NCBI GenBank assembly: GCA_964620345.1
Contig: CAZUHK010000078.1
Coordinates: forward strand, 1 to 13,754
Source: CAZUHK01 sp964620345
GTDB taxonomy: Bacteria; Planctomycetota; Phycisphaerae; Phycisphaerales; Zrk34
Direction: 5' to 3'
DNA: 13,754 nucleotides
The translations under genes and the position numbers were made by a program. Positions 1 to 6,619 of the stretch are shown piece by piece. Below the pieces are notes generated by a model. That model was not told where the DNA came from. It made no database searches and saw only the letters and a program-made list of their open reading frames with translations. Numbering within the stretch: position 1 is the stretch's first letter; each line of letters opens with the position of its first letter.

Positions 1-427
1 GCTCGCCCAACTGCTGGCGGAGCCGCACGGGCACGTCGGCGTCGGGCTGGTCGAGCCGGATGCGACCGGCCGCCATCGCGGCGCGGCGCACGTCTTCGCC
101 GGCGGTGCGGGCATCGGCGATGTTCATGCTCGCCGAGCCATCGATCAGCACCAGCAGCGTCGAACGCCGCACGACCTGCGCGTCGAGCGTGAGCACCGGC
201 TCGAACAGCAGCACAACCAGCAGTGCCACCAGCGTTGCGCGCGTCGCGGCCAGCACCCACCGCAGCCGCGGCGCCACACGCCGGTAGCCGATGTATAGCG
301 ACAACCCCAGCGCCACCGCCCCCAGCACGACCAGCAGCACGGCCAGCGCCGGCCACGCGGCGCGCAGGCCCAGCCGCACGTCGTCGACGCGCTGCACCCC
401 ATCGAGCTCGGTCAACCACGCCCACAT
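1..427 (-). CDS. VWA-domain membrane protein, N-terminal part (cut by window edge)
   Basis: The frame starts at ATG 427-425 and stays open to base 1, giving 142 residues. Two hydrophobic segments at about residues 24-45 and 57-76 are followed by a von Willebrand A strand with a MIDAS motif D96-x-S98-x-S100 (LLVLIDGSASM). Two membrane segments followed by a VWA-like domain is the usual build of the last large gene in planctomycete DUF58/BatA operons; the full-length members often also carry a glutamine-amidotransferase-like fold, but that part would lie outside the window. The start lies 2 bases after the stop of the preceding VWA gene, so the two are almost certainly cotranscribed and translationally coupled. 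It probably acts in the inner membrane with its VWA domain as a metal-dependent protein-interaction module. The ligand is unknown. Confidence 0.8.
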   Translation of the reverse strand, partial: MWAWLTELDGVQRVDDVRLGLRAAWPALAVLLVVLGAVALGLSLYIGYRRVAPRLRWVLAATRATLVALLVVLLFEPVLTLDAQVVRRSTLLVLIDGSASMNIADARTAGEDVRRAAMAAGRIRLDQPDADVPVRLRQQLGE

Positions 428-429
428 GG

Positions 430-2640
430 CTACGCCACCGCCTTGGCGCGCCGCGGCGCCGCGTGCGCGGCCGCGGTGGTCTGTGATGGCTCATCCGGCA
501 CGCCGCGACGCGCGGACCACCGGCCCACCAGCGACTCGAAAATCAGCAGCGCGATCGCCGCGAGCAACGCGTACCGCCACAGCTCGCGCGGGCGCTGCGC
601 CGTCGGCCGGGCGGCGCCCGCCGCGGTCGCGTCGCGCCAGACGGTCGCCCCGGCGCCCTCCAGCGCTGCCTGCCATTGCGTGTCGGTCATCATGGTCAGG
701 TCGGATTCATCCGTGTCGACGTTCACCGCCACCAGCCGCGGCGGGCCGGCGGGCGGACGCAGCTCATAAAAGCCCGGCCGGTCGGCCTCGGTCAACTCGA
801 CCATCGGCCCCTCGACACCGGCCCGGACCCGTGCCTCATGCGTCTGGCCATCGGGGCCCATGACGACCAGCGCCTCGCCCACCGTCGCGCCGGGCAGCGG
901 CACGGCGATCGGTTCGCCCACCACCCACGGCTGGGCGCGGCGCGGCGTGGTCAGGTGCGTCACCGCCTCATGCACCAGCAGCGGGAACATCGGGAACACC
1001 GGCAGATCGGTCCAGTCCCGGTCGGCCGTGCTCGCGAACAGCAGCACCCGCCCGCGGCCCTGCGGACGCTCGACCAGCAGGGCCGGCCCCTCACCAGCCA
1101 GTCGCCAGATCACCTGCGCATCGCTCAGCGGTCGCAGGCCCACGTAGCGATGCACCGCCGTGGAAGCGATCAGCGCGGCGGGCAAGGTTTGCAGCACGCG
1201 CGACAAACGATGCCCCGGCAGCGCCGGCTCGATCGACATCGGCGCGTCGGCCGGCGCGCCGATCGCCGTCAGGTCCGCCAGCAACGCCGGCAGCCACGGC
1301 TCATCATCGACCGCCCACCGCCGGTTGAACGTGGCCGGGTCGATCCGATCGCCCAGGTAGATCATCAGCCCGCCGCCGCGATCAACCCATGAGCGAAGGC
1401 GTTCGACCGTCGCGGCCGGCACGTCGGCCACGTTGGCCAGCATCAGCACGTCGACCTTGGTCAGGTCCAGGCGGTGGAGCTTGTCGGCGTTCACCCGGCG
1501 CCACCTGAGCGTGTCGGCCGCGGCGAGCGTGCTGGCCGACCGCAACGCCGCCTGAAGGAAGTCGGTCTCGCTGGCGTAGGGCACCTTCGAGGGATCGCCA
1601 TCGATCAGCGTGACACGCACCCGCCGACGCACCGGCGCGACCAGGCGGCGGGCGTCGTCGAGGGTCAGCTTGTCCGGCCCGAGCCGCGCCTCGATCGGCA
1701 CGTCCCCGTCACGCGGCAACCGCAGGTAGGCGGTGACCGTCCGCCGCTCATCGGCGTCGAGCGACCCCAGCGGCCGGCGATCGACCACCCGGCCGTCGAC
1801 GATGAACTCCAGGTCGCGCGATCGGCTGGGCCGCTTGCCGAAATGGCGCACCGTCGCGACGAACCGCGCCGTGCCCCCGGCCGACAGCCGCCCCGAGGCG
1901 TGCTCGAGGTCGGTCACCGCCAGGTTTTCCGCCCCGGTCTGGCCCAGCGCGATGATGCGGAGCTCGGCGCCCCGACCGATGCGCTCCAGCCGCGCCCGGA
2001 TCAGGTCGTCGGGCGCCTCGAAGTCGCGACGCTGGCCGTCGGTGATCAGCACGCAGCGGCGGCGCGGGGTGTTCAGCTCGGCCACCAGTTCGGCGACGCG
2101 GCTGACCGCCGGTGCCAGCGCCAGCGGCCGGGCGGTCGGCTTCAACTCGCTCAGCGCGGTCTCGAAGCCCTCGGCATCGAACGGCACATTCCGCAGCACG
2201 ATCCGCGGCTGCTCGGCCAGCGCCACGACCGTCACCGGTTCGCCGGGTTCGATGTCCGACGACAGCCGGCGGGCGACGTTCACCGCCTGCTCGAAGCGCG
2301 GCGCCGCCGAATCGTGCGTCATCGAAAAGCTCGCGTCGATCGCGATCAGCGTGCCGGTCCGCCGCGGCTGGTCCGGCCACGCCGCCGCCTCGCCGCGGTA
2401 CAGCGGCCGCGCCATCGCCACCGCCAACATCGCCAGCGCCAGGCAACGAAGCAGCATCAGCCAGATGTTCTCCAGCTTCACCTGCCGCGAGCGCCGGCGC
2501 AGCGCCCGGCGCAGCAGATCCATCGCCGCCCAATCGACCACGCGGTGCCGCCGCCGACTCAGCAGGTGCAGCAGCACCGGCACGGCGACCCCCGCCGCCG
2601 CCAGCCCGCCCCACAGACCGATCGCGTTGAAGAAGCTCAC
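430..2640 (-). CDS. BatA-like N-terminal membrane / VWA domain protein
   Basis: This 736-residue protein starts at GTG 2640-2638, which overlaps the DUF58 stop as GTGA and has a GAGGGGG ribosome-binding stretch just upstream. A further in-frame start near 2760 lies inside the DUF58 gene and would give a non-family N-terminus. Residues 1-80 match the BatA N-terminal membrane module: a hydrophobic segment at 7-27, the basic stretch LLSRRRHRVVDW, and a second membrane segment at about 60-77. A VWA domain follows with MIDAS D102-x-S104-x-S106. The middle has beta-rich repeat-like sequence, then a part starting RVTLIDGDPS with a GGGLMIYLGD turn that resembles the glutamine-amidotransferase-like fold of large planctomycete VWA proteins. 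A C-terminal membrane helix lies at about 695-715. The family is usually paired with a MoxR ATPase and linked to envelope stress; the precise role here is not known. Confidence 0.88.
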   Translation of the reverse strand: MSFFNAIGLWGGLAAAGVAVPVLLHLLSRRRHRVVDWAAMDLLRRALRRRSRQVKLENIWLMLLRCLALAMLAVAMARPLYRGEAAAWPDQPRRTGTLIAIDASFSMTHDSAAPRFEQAVNVARRLSSDIEPGEPVTVVALAEQPRIVLRNVPFDAEGFETALSELKPTARPLALAPAVSRVAELVAELNTPRRRCVLITDGQRRDFEAPDDLIRARLERIGRGAELRIIALGQTGAENLAVTDLEHASGRLSAGGTARFVATVRHFGKRPSRSRDLEFIVDGRVVDRRPLGSLDADERRTVTAYLRLPRDGDVPIEARLGPDKLTLDDARRLVAPVRRRVRVTLIDGDPSKVPYASETDFLQAALRSASTLAAADTLRWRRVNADKLHRLDLTKVDVLMLANVADVPAATVERLRSWVDRGGGLMIYLGDRIDPATFNRRWAVDDEPWLPALLADLTAIGAPADAPMSIEPALPGHRLSRVLQTLPAALIASTAVHRYVGLRPLSDAQVIWRLAGEGPALLVERPQGRGRVLLFASTADRDWTDLPVFPMFPLLVHEAVTHLTTPRRAQPWVVGEPIAVPLPGATVGEALVVMGPDGQTHEARVRAGVEGPMVELTEADRPGFYELRPPAGPPRLVAVNVDTDESDLTMMTDTQWQAALEGAGATVWRDATAAGAARPTAQRPRELWRYALLAAIALLIFESLVGRWSARRGVPDEPSQTTAAAHAAPRRAKAVA

Positions 2641-3563
2641 ACCGCCCCCCTCGCCCGCCGGCGCGGCCCCTCGTGCTGACCGATCAGGTACGCGCCCAGC
2701 GCCGCGCTGACCGGGCGCGACGTGTCGACCAGCATGTAATCGACCTTCATCCGCTCGCACGACAGCCGCACGCGGACCAGCCAGTCGTTCAACTCACGCA
2801 GGTACGCCGCGCGGATCCGCTTGGGCTCGGCCGCGATCGCCGGTTCATCCTCCAGCCCGCGGAAGCGCACCGAGCCGTCCAGCGGCATCGACAACTCGCT
2901 GGGGTCCAGCACGTGAAACACGATCACCTGCTGGCCGACGAACCGCAGGTGCTCCAGCCCCGCGACGAACGCATCGAACGGATCGAACAGGTCGGAAAAG
3001 AGCATCACGATGCCCCGATGCTTCAGCCGGCGGGCGAACTCGTGCAGCATGCCCGCCACGTCGGTCCGCGGGGCGCTGCGCGTCTTCTCCAGCGCCCCGG
3101 CGATGTTCGCGATCACCTCCACCGTGCCCTTGGGCTCGACGTACTGCCGCAACGCATCGTCGAACACCCCCAGCCCCACCGAGTCGCGCTGCGAGACGAT
3201 CAGGTACGCCATCGCCGCGGCCATGAACTTGGAATACTCCAGCTTGCTCACCGCGCCCGATGCGAAGCGCATCGATCGGCTCGCATCAAGCAGCAGGTGC
3301 GCGGTGAAGTTCGTCTCCGCCTCGTACTGCTTGAGATAATAGCGACGGGTGCGCGCGTACACGCGCCAGTCGATGTGACGCAGCTCGTCGCCCGGCACGT
3401 ACTGGCGGTGCTGGGCAAACTCCGTCGAAAACCCCCGCAACGGCGAGCGATGCGATCCGACGCGCACGCCTTCGACCACGCCCTTGGCGATCAACTGAAG
3501 ATTGCCGATCCGCTGCAGCGTCTGGGCGTCGAGGTACTTGCGTGGTGGCAGGGGCACGGGCAT
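2637..3563 (-). CDS. DUF58 domain-containing protein
   Basis: A 308-residue protein with the DUF58 signature Y55-VPGDELRHIDWRVYAR at residues 55-71, followed by a VWA-like strand with D93-A-S95-R-S97. The length is normal for the family. No membrane segment is visible, so it is probably cytoplasmic or peripheral. DUF58 proteins are encoded with MoxR-type AAA ATPases and VWA membrane proteins and are thought to act in the folding or assembly of envelope complexes. Here the VWA gene follows with a 4-base GTGA overlap, which fits a single operon, but the MoxR gene that usually comes first is absent from its expected place upstream. The ATG at 3563 has no clear Shine-Dalgarno sequence. The family call is firm; the cellular role is not. 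Confidence 0.92.
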   Translation of the reverse strand: MPVPLPPRKYLDAQTLQRIGNLQLIAKGVVEGVRVGSHRSPLRGFSTEFAQHRQYVPGDELRHIDWRVYARTRRYYLKQYEAETNFTAHLLLDASRSMRFASGAVSKLEYSKFMAAAMAYLIVSQRDSVGLGVFDDALRQYVEPKGTVEVIANIAGALEKTRSAPRTDVAGMLHEFARRLKHRGIVMLFSDLFDPFDAFVAGLEHLRFVGQQVIVFHVLDPSELSMPLDGSVRFRGLEDEPAIAAEPKRIRAAYLRELNDWLVRVRLSCERMKVDYMLVDTSRPVSAALGAYLIGQHEGPRRRARGAV

Positions 3564-3958
3564 GGCGGCACTCGACTCGTGGTCGTATTGATCTACTGAC
3601 TCGTCAACGCGGCCGTGTGCGGTAAGACTGCCATCGGTTCGGCTTCCCGCGGGTCAATGAAGCGACCCCGATGAGTCACCAACGAAGTGAGAAAGCAGCA
3701 TTCGTCTGTTCTAACTTGGTCATCAAATACCAGTTGAAACGGTATGGGGCGCGTGGTGTTGCAACGGCCTGTGGAGCAACTTCTGCCCGCTTTTCTCGCA
3801 CAAGATCCGATCGTTGTCCAGATCGCGCCCCGGCCGATCAATGGCGACGCGGGCGTGCGGACGGCATCGCACCTCGCCCTTCGGGACAAGGTGTGGCACC
3901 CACTACGGGGCGCCGAAAGATGCGCTGGGCCACGCCGATGAATAATCCAGGCCGAGAA
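3564..3958. other. Intergenic stretch with no recognised gene
   Basis: About 400 bases between the DUF58 operon and the 35-residue frame behind the sulfatase. It is visibly less GC-rich than its surroundings around 3670-3760. Open frames exist on both strands here, including a 98-codon one on the minus strand (3593-3889), but none has a family-like pattern, hydrophobic segment or good ribosome-binding site. A short inverted repeat GGGTC/GACCC sits at 3651-3668. I see no convincing promoter, although this is where the DUF58-VWA operon would have one if it is transcribed separately. Confidence 0.5.
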
Positions 3959-4066
3959 TCAGGTGGTCGCGATGACCACGGGGGTTGCGTGAAAGTACCG
4001 TTGGGCGACGATCGCGAAGAGAGTATAGGCGATCACGAAGGACGATATGGGGATGGCGCGCATCAT
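3959..4066 (-). CDS. Possible 35-residue hydrophobic small protein
   Basis: The frame starts at ATG 4066-4064 and overlaps the sulfatase stop by 4 bases (ATGA), the classic geometry of translational coupling. It encodes MMRAIPISSFVIAYTLFAIV followed by a short polar tail. Residues 5-22 form one plausible membrane helix with an arginine before it. Twenty-nine of 35 codons end in G or C, as expected for a gene in this genome, although the local sequence is not otherwise extremely GC-rich. A 6-base-pair inverted repeat (GTGGTC/GACCAC, 3963-3979) covers the last codons. No family is recognised. It could be a small membrane partner of the sulfatase or simply a chance frame; the overlap and codon ending are the only support. 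Confidence 0.4.
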   Translation of the reverse strand: MMRAIPISSFVIAYTLFAIVAQRYFHATPVVIATT

Positions 4067-5424
4067 CCGTGCGCCGTCGTCCCGTGGTCTTCGGGTGCGA
4101 ATTCCTCGGCCCAGCGCCGCTCGATGCGATCGCGCCACGCCAGGGCGTCGGCCTTCAGCTCGGCGCACCGGTCGGGCTGGGCGTCATTGAGGTTCGTCGA
4201 TTCGCCCATGTCCTCGGCGAGGTTGGCCAGGTGAACCGAATCCTCCGGGGCGTCGCCTTCGACGAGCTGGCCGTCGAGCACGAGCTTCCAGTCGCCCCGG
4301 CGCACCGCCGTCTGGCCGCGCATCTCGAAGTAGATGCTGCGCGCGGCCAGCGGTTGGGCCCGGCTCAACCGCGGCAGCAGGTCGGTGCCGTCCAGCTCAT
4401 ACCGCGCGGGATCGCCGCCGGCGGCGGTGAGGATCGTCGGGAACAGGTCCATCGACGCGACGGGGTCGTCGATCACCTGCCCGGCTTCGATGCGCCCGGG
4501 CCAGTGCGCGACGCCCGGCACGCGGACGCCGCCTTCGTAGAGGGAGAACTTGTGGCCCTTGAGCTTGCCGGTGGTGCCGCCGTAGTACGGATCGAGCGTG
4601 CCGTCGAGCCAGTTGCGGCTCTCGCGCGACGGGCCGTTGTCGGAGGTGAAGAACGTGCAGGTGTTCTCAGCCAGGCCCAGCTCGGCGACCTCGGCCATGA
4701 TCGCGCCCACGCCGTCGTCCACCGCCGCGAGCATCGCCGCCATCACCTGCCGATCCCACGGCAGGTGGGCGAAGCGTTGCATGTAGTCGGCCGGGGCGTG
4801 CATCGGGTAGTGCGGCGCGTTGTACGGCACGTAGAGCAGGAACGGCTCGCGGCGCTCGTGGGCGTCGCGCAGGAACTCGATCGCCTGCCGCGTGATCGCG
4901 TGCGTGAAGTACTCGCCGTTGTGCCAGACCTCCTGGTTGTCCAGCCACAGGTCGTGGGTGGGGTTCTGTCCCGGGCCGCCCCGGTTCATGCCCCAGTAGA
5001 AGATGTGGCTGTAGAAATCGATGCACCCGGCGAGGAAGCCGTACCACCGATCGAAGCCGTGGCGATGCGGTCGGCATTGATCGGCCAGGCCCAGGTGCCA
5101 CTTGCCGGTCATGTACGTGCGGTAGCCGTGTTGCTTGAGCGCGGTGGCGATGGTCGGCACGTGCGGCGGCAGGCCGGTGGCGGTGCGGTGGCCGGCGACG
5201 ATGGCACGCACGCCCGCGTTGCCGGGGTAGCGCCCGGTCAGCAGCGCCGCGCGAGCCGGGCTGCACACCGGTGAGTTGGAGTACCAGCTCGTGCACCGCG
5301 CGCCCCCCGCGGCCAGCGCATCGAGGTGCGGCGTCGTCAGGTCGGCGCTGCCCATGCAGGACAGATCGCCGTAGCCCTGGTCGTCGGTGAGAAAGACGAT
5401 GAAGTTGGGTTTGGCCGTGGCCAT
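4063..5424 (-). CDS. Formylglycine-dependent sulfatase (type I, arylsulfatase family)
   Basis: A 453-residue sulfatase that hydrolyses sulfate esters, probably of sulfated polysaccharides. Metal-site residues D14 and D15 lie in FLTDDQGYGD. The nucleophile is C54 in C-S-P-A-R, the C-x-P-x-R consensus that is oxidised to formylglycine, followed by the usual ALLTGR. Further landmarks are GKWHLG (K108, H110), NAPHYP (H205), SDNGP (D262, N263) and a lysine before YEGGVRVPG. Length and motif order are normal. I place the start at ATG 5424 because homology begins there; an in-frame ATG at 5469 would add 15 non-homologous residues. Neither start gives a Sec signal peptide, which is unusual for planctomycete sulfatases, and neither has a clear Shine-Dalgarno sequence. 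The substrate cannot be told from the sequence. Confidence 0.93.
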   Translation of the reverse strand: MATAKPNFIVFLTDDQGYGDLSCMGSADLTTPHLDALAAGGARCTSWYSNSPVCSPARAALLTGRYPGNAGVRAIVAGHRTATGLPPHVPTIATALKQHGYRTYMTGKWHLGLADQCRPHRHGFDRWYGFLAGCIDFYSHIFYWGMNRGGPGQNPTHDLWLDNQEVWHNGEYFTHAITRQAIEFLRDAHERREPFLLYVPYNAPHYPMHAPADYMQRFAHLPWDRQVMAAMLAAVDDGVGAIMAEVAELGLAENTCTFFTSDNGPSRESRNWLDGTLDPYYGGTTGKLKGHKFSLYEGGVRVPGVAHWPGRIEAGQVIDDPVASMDLFPTILTAAGGDPARYELDGTDLLPRLSRAQPLAARSIYFEMRGQTAVRRGDWKLVLDGQLVEGDAPEDSVHLANLAEDMGESTNLNDAQPDRCAELKADALAWRDRIERRWAEEFAPEDHGTTAHG

Positions 5425-5450
5425 GTGACGGAGGATAGGCGATGGGCGCA

Positions 5451-5467
5451 GCGCATGCATCATGCGC
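5451..5467. repeat. Perfect inverted repeat before the sulfatase gene
   Basis: GCGCATG, a CAT spacer, then CATGCGC form a perfect 7-base-pair stem. It lies in the 91-base gap between the 96-residue gene and the sulfatase, 27 bases upstream of the chosen ATG. There is no T tract on either strand, so it may be an operator or an RNA processing site rather than an intrinsic terminator. It would fall at the 5' end of the reading frame if the alternative ATG at 5469 were used. Confidence 0.45.
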
Positions 5468-5515
5468 ACGCCGAGGCGGGGATACCGTGGATCAACCGCT
5501 TGGAGTGGTGCAGCC

Positions 5516-5806
5516 CTACTGGGCCCGGCAGGGCACGCGGTAGGTCACCAGCAGGTCGCCGGTGTCGCGGTCGATGGTCTCGGTGCGTTCGACCATCGCG
5601 GCGAGATCGGGCGAGAGGCGGCGGCCGTCGGGCAGGTCGATCGGCTCGAGCAGCTCGGCCGGGGGCCGCTCCCACTCGAGCTGGCGGATGGTGTTGTGAT
5701 CGCACGCCGGCACGCGGTAGCTCACGCCGCAGTACCGCAGCGCCGTCATGCCCATCGGATCGCTCATGCCCTGGTCGGTGGATTGATAAAAAACGGTGCG
5801 GCCCAT
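5516..5806 (-). CDS. Conserved-looking small protein of unknown function
   Basis: A 96-residue frame with a strong ribosome-binding site: AAGGAG ends 5 bases before ATG 5806. This makes it a convincing gene although I recognise no family. It starts 28 bases after the pseudopilin stop and ends 91 bases before the sulfatase, so it is probably transcribed with one or both. The product is soluble and acidic, with no signal peptide or membrane segment. It has cysteines at residues 26 and 35, spaced in CGVSYRVPAC, and a third at 93. The C-terminal half reads like a short beta-rich domain (DRDTGDLLVTYRVP). A metal site is conceivable but three spread cysteines are not enough to claim one. Confidence 0.75.
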   Translation of the reverse strand: MGRTVFYQSTDQGMSDPMGMTALRYCGVSYRVPACDHNTIRQLEWERPPAELLEPIDLPDGRRLSPDLAAMVERTETIDRDTGDLLVTYRVPCRAQ

Positions 5807-5834
5807 GGCGGCTCCTTCCGCGGGGTCGGTGCGG

Positions 5835-6572
5835 TCAGTCGGTGGCGTACATTTGATTGTCTTCGCTCAAAAATCCGGTGCCCTCGGCGACCCCGGGGTG
5901 GCCGGCGTCATGACTGGTGGCGAGGGTTTCGCCGTGGCCGTCGACGAACATCGCATTGGTGGCGTCGAGGTGGCGGAAGGCCTGGGCGCCGGCATGGCGT
6001 TGGGCGAACCCCGCATCGCCGGGTGCCGGCTGGGGAGAGCGCATGAACTTGTTCGCCCCCCCGGCGAAGCCACCGTCACCGAACTCGGCACAGGTCGTCG
6101 GCGTTACCACGTCGCTGATGCAGGCCGGCTCGGGGATGTCTTCCCACTGACCGCGACCGAGGTAACTGGTGTTGTAGTTGTAGCCGGTGAACGGCGCATT
6201 GGTCCAGGCATCCGGCCCGTCGAAACTGGGGCACTGCTGGATCTTCAACGAGCCCTGACCGGACCACAGCAGGCCCGGTTCGTGCGTGCCGTCGGCCAGC
6301 GTGGTGATCTCCCAGGTATAGCTCGCCCCGGCATCGAACCAGTAAGCAACGGCGAATCGGCCGCGATGGCCGTCGCGATACATCACCGACGCCAGGTGCA
6401 TCTGCCGCAGGTTCGACAGGCAGACGACCCGTTTCGAGACGGACCGGGCGCGGCCGAGGCCGGGCAGAACCAACCCCAGCAGCAGCGCGATGATCGCCGT
6501 CACCACCAGCAGTTCCACCAGCGTGAAACCATGTAGGGGTCTGGCCGGGCGCGTTGTGCGTTGGTCAATCAT
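5835..6572 (-). CDS. Type II secretion / type IV pilin-like pseudopilin with H-X9-DG motif
   Basis: A 245-residue protein with a class III signal peptide. A 14-residue leader ends in H14, then G15 | F16-TLVE with the conserved glutamate at position +5 of the mature protein (E20), and a hydrophobic helix to about residue 36. The helix is followed by VVCLSNLRQMHLA, typical of planctomycete and verrucomicrobial pseudopilins. Near the C-terminus H201, nine residues, then D211-G212 gives the H-X9-DG motif of that group. Prepilin peptidase would cleave after G15 and the mature protein would enter an inner-membrane pseudopilus or stay as a membrane-anchored surface protein. It starts 47 bases after the stop of the double PEP-CTERM gene with a hairpin between, and there is no clear Shine-Dalgarno sequence, so it may depend on read-through from the riboswitch-controlled transcript. 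Confidence 0.9.
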   Translation of the reverse strand: MIDQRTTRPARPLHGFTLVELLVVTAIIALLLGLVLPGLGRARSVSKRVVCLSNLRQMHLASVMYRDGHRGRFAVAYWFDAGASYTWEITTLADGTHEPGLLWSGQGSLKIQQCPSFDGPDAWTNAPFTGYNYNTSYLGRGQWEDIPEPACISDVVTPTTCAEFGDGGFAGGANKFMRSPQPAPGDAGFAQRHAGAQAFRHLDATNAMFVDGHGETLATSHDAGHPGVAEGTGFLSEDNQMYATD

Positions 6573-6580
6573 TGCAAACG

Positions 6581-6608
6581 CGGCGGGCCGGCCGAGGCCG
6601 ACCCGCCG
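6581..6608 (-). terminator. Strong hairpin after the PEP-CTERM gene, probable terminator or attenuator
   Basis: A near-perfect 28-base palindrome: CGGCGGG pairs with CCCGCCG, then one mismatch, then CGGCC pairs with GGCCG around a GA loop. It lies 11 bases past the stop of the double PEP-CTERM frame and 8 bases before the pseudopilin ATG. On the minus strand it is followed by CGTTTGC, only a weak T tract, so termination may be partial or the hairpin may protect the 3' end of the upstream mRNA. Confidence 0.5.
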
Positions 6609-6619
6609 ATCCGTTCACC

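Noticed and set aside
1474..2710. Long plus-strand open frames of 401 and 325 codons
   Set aside because: They are antisense to the BatA-like VWA gene, give Arg/His/Gln-rich low-complexity translations with no family pattern, and result from the high GC content.
3593..3889. A 98-codon minus-strand frame ahead of DUF58
   Set aside because: It has no good ribosome-binding site and no recognisable pattern, and its composition is irregular. It cannot be excluded as an orphan gene.
3985..5274. A 429-codon plus-strand frame
   Set aside because: It is the antisense shadow of the sulfatase, whose catalytic motifs on the minus strand are unmistakable.
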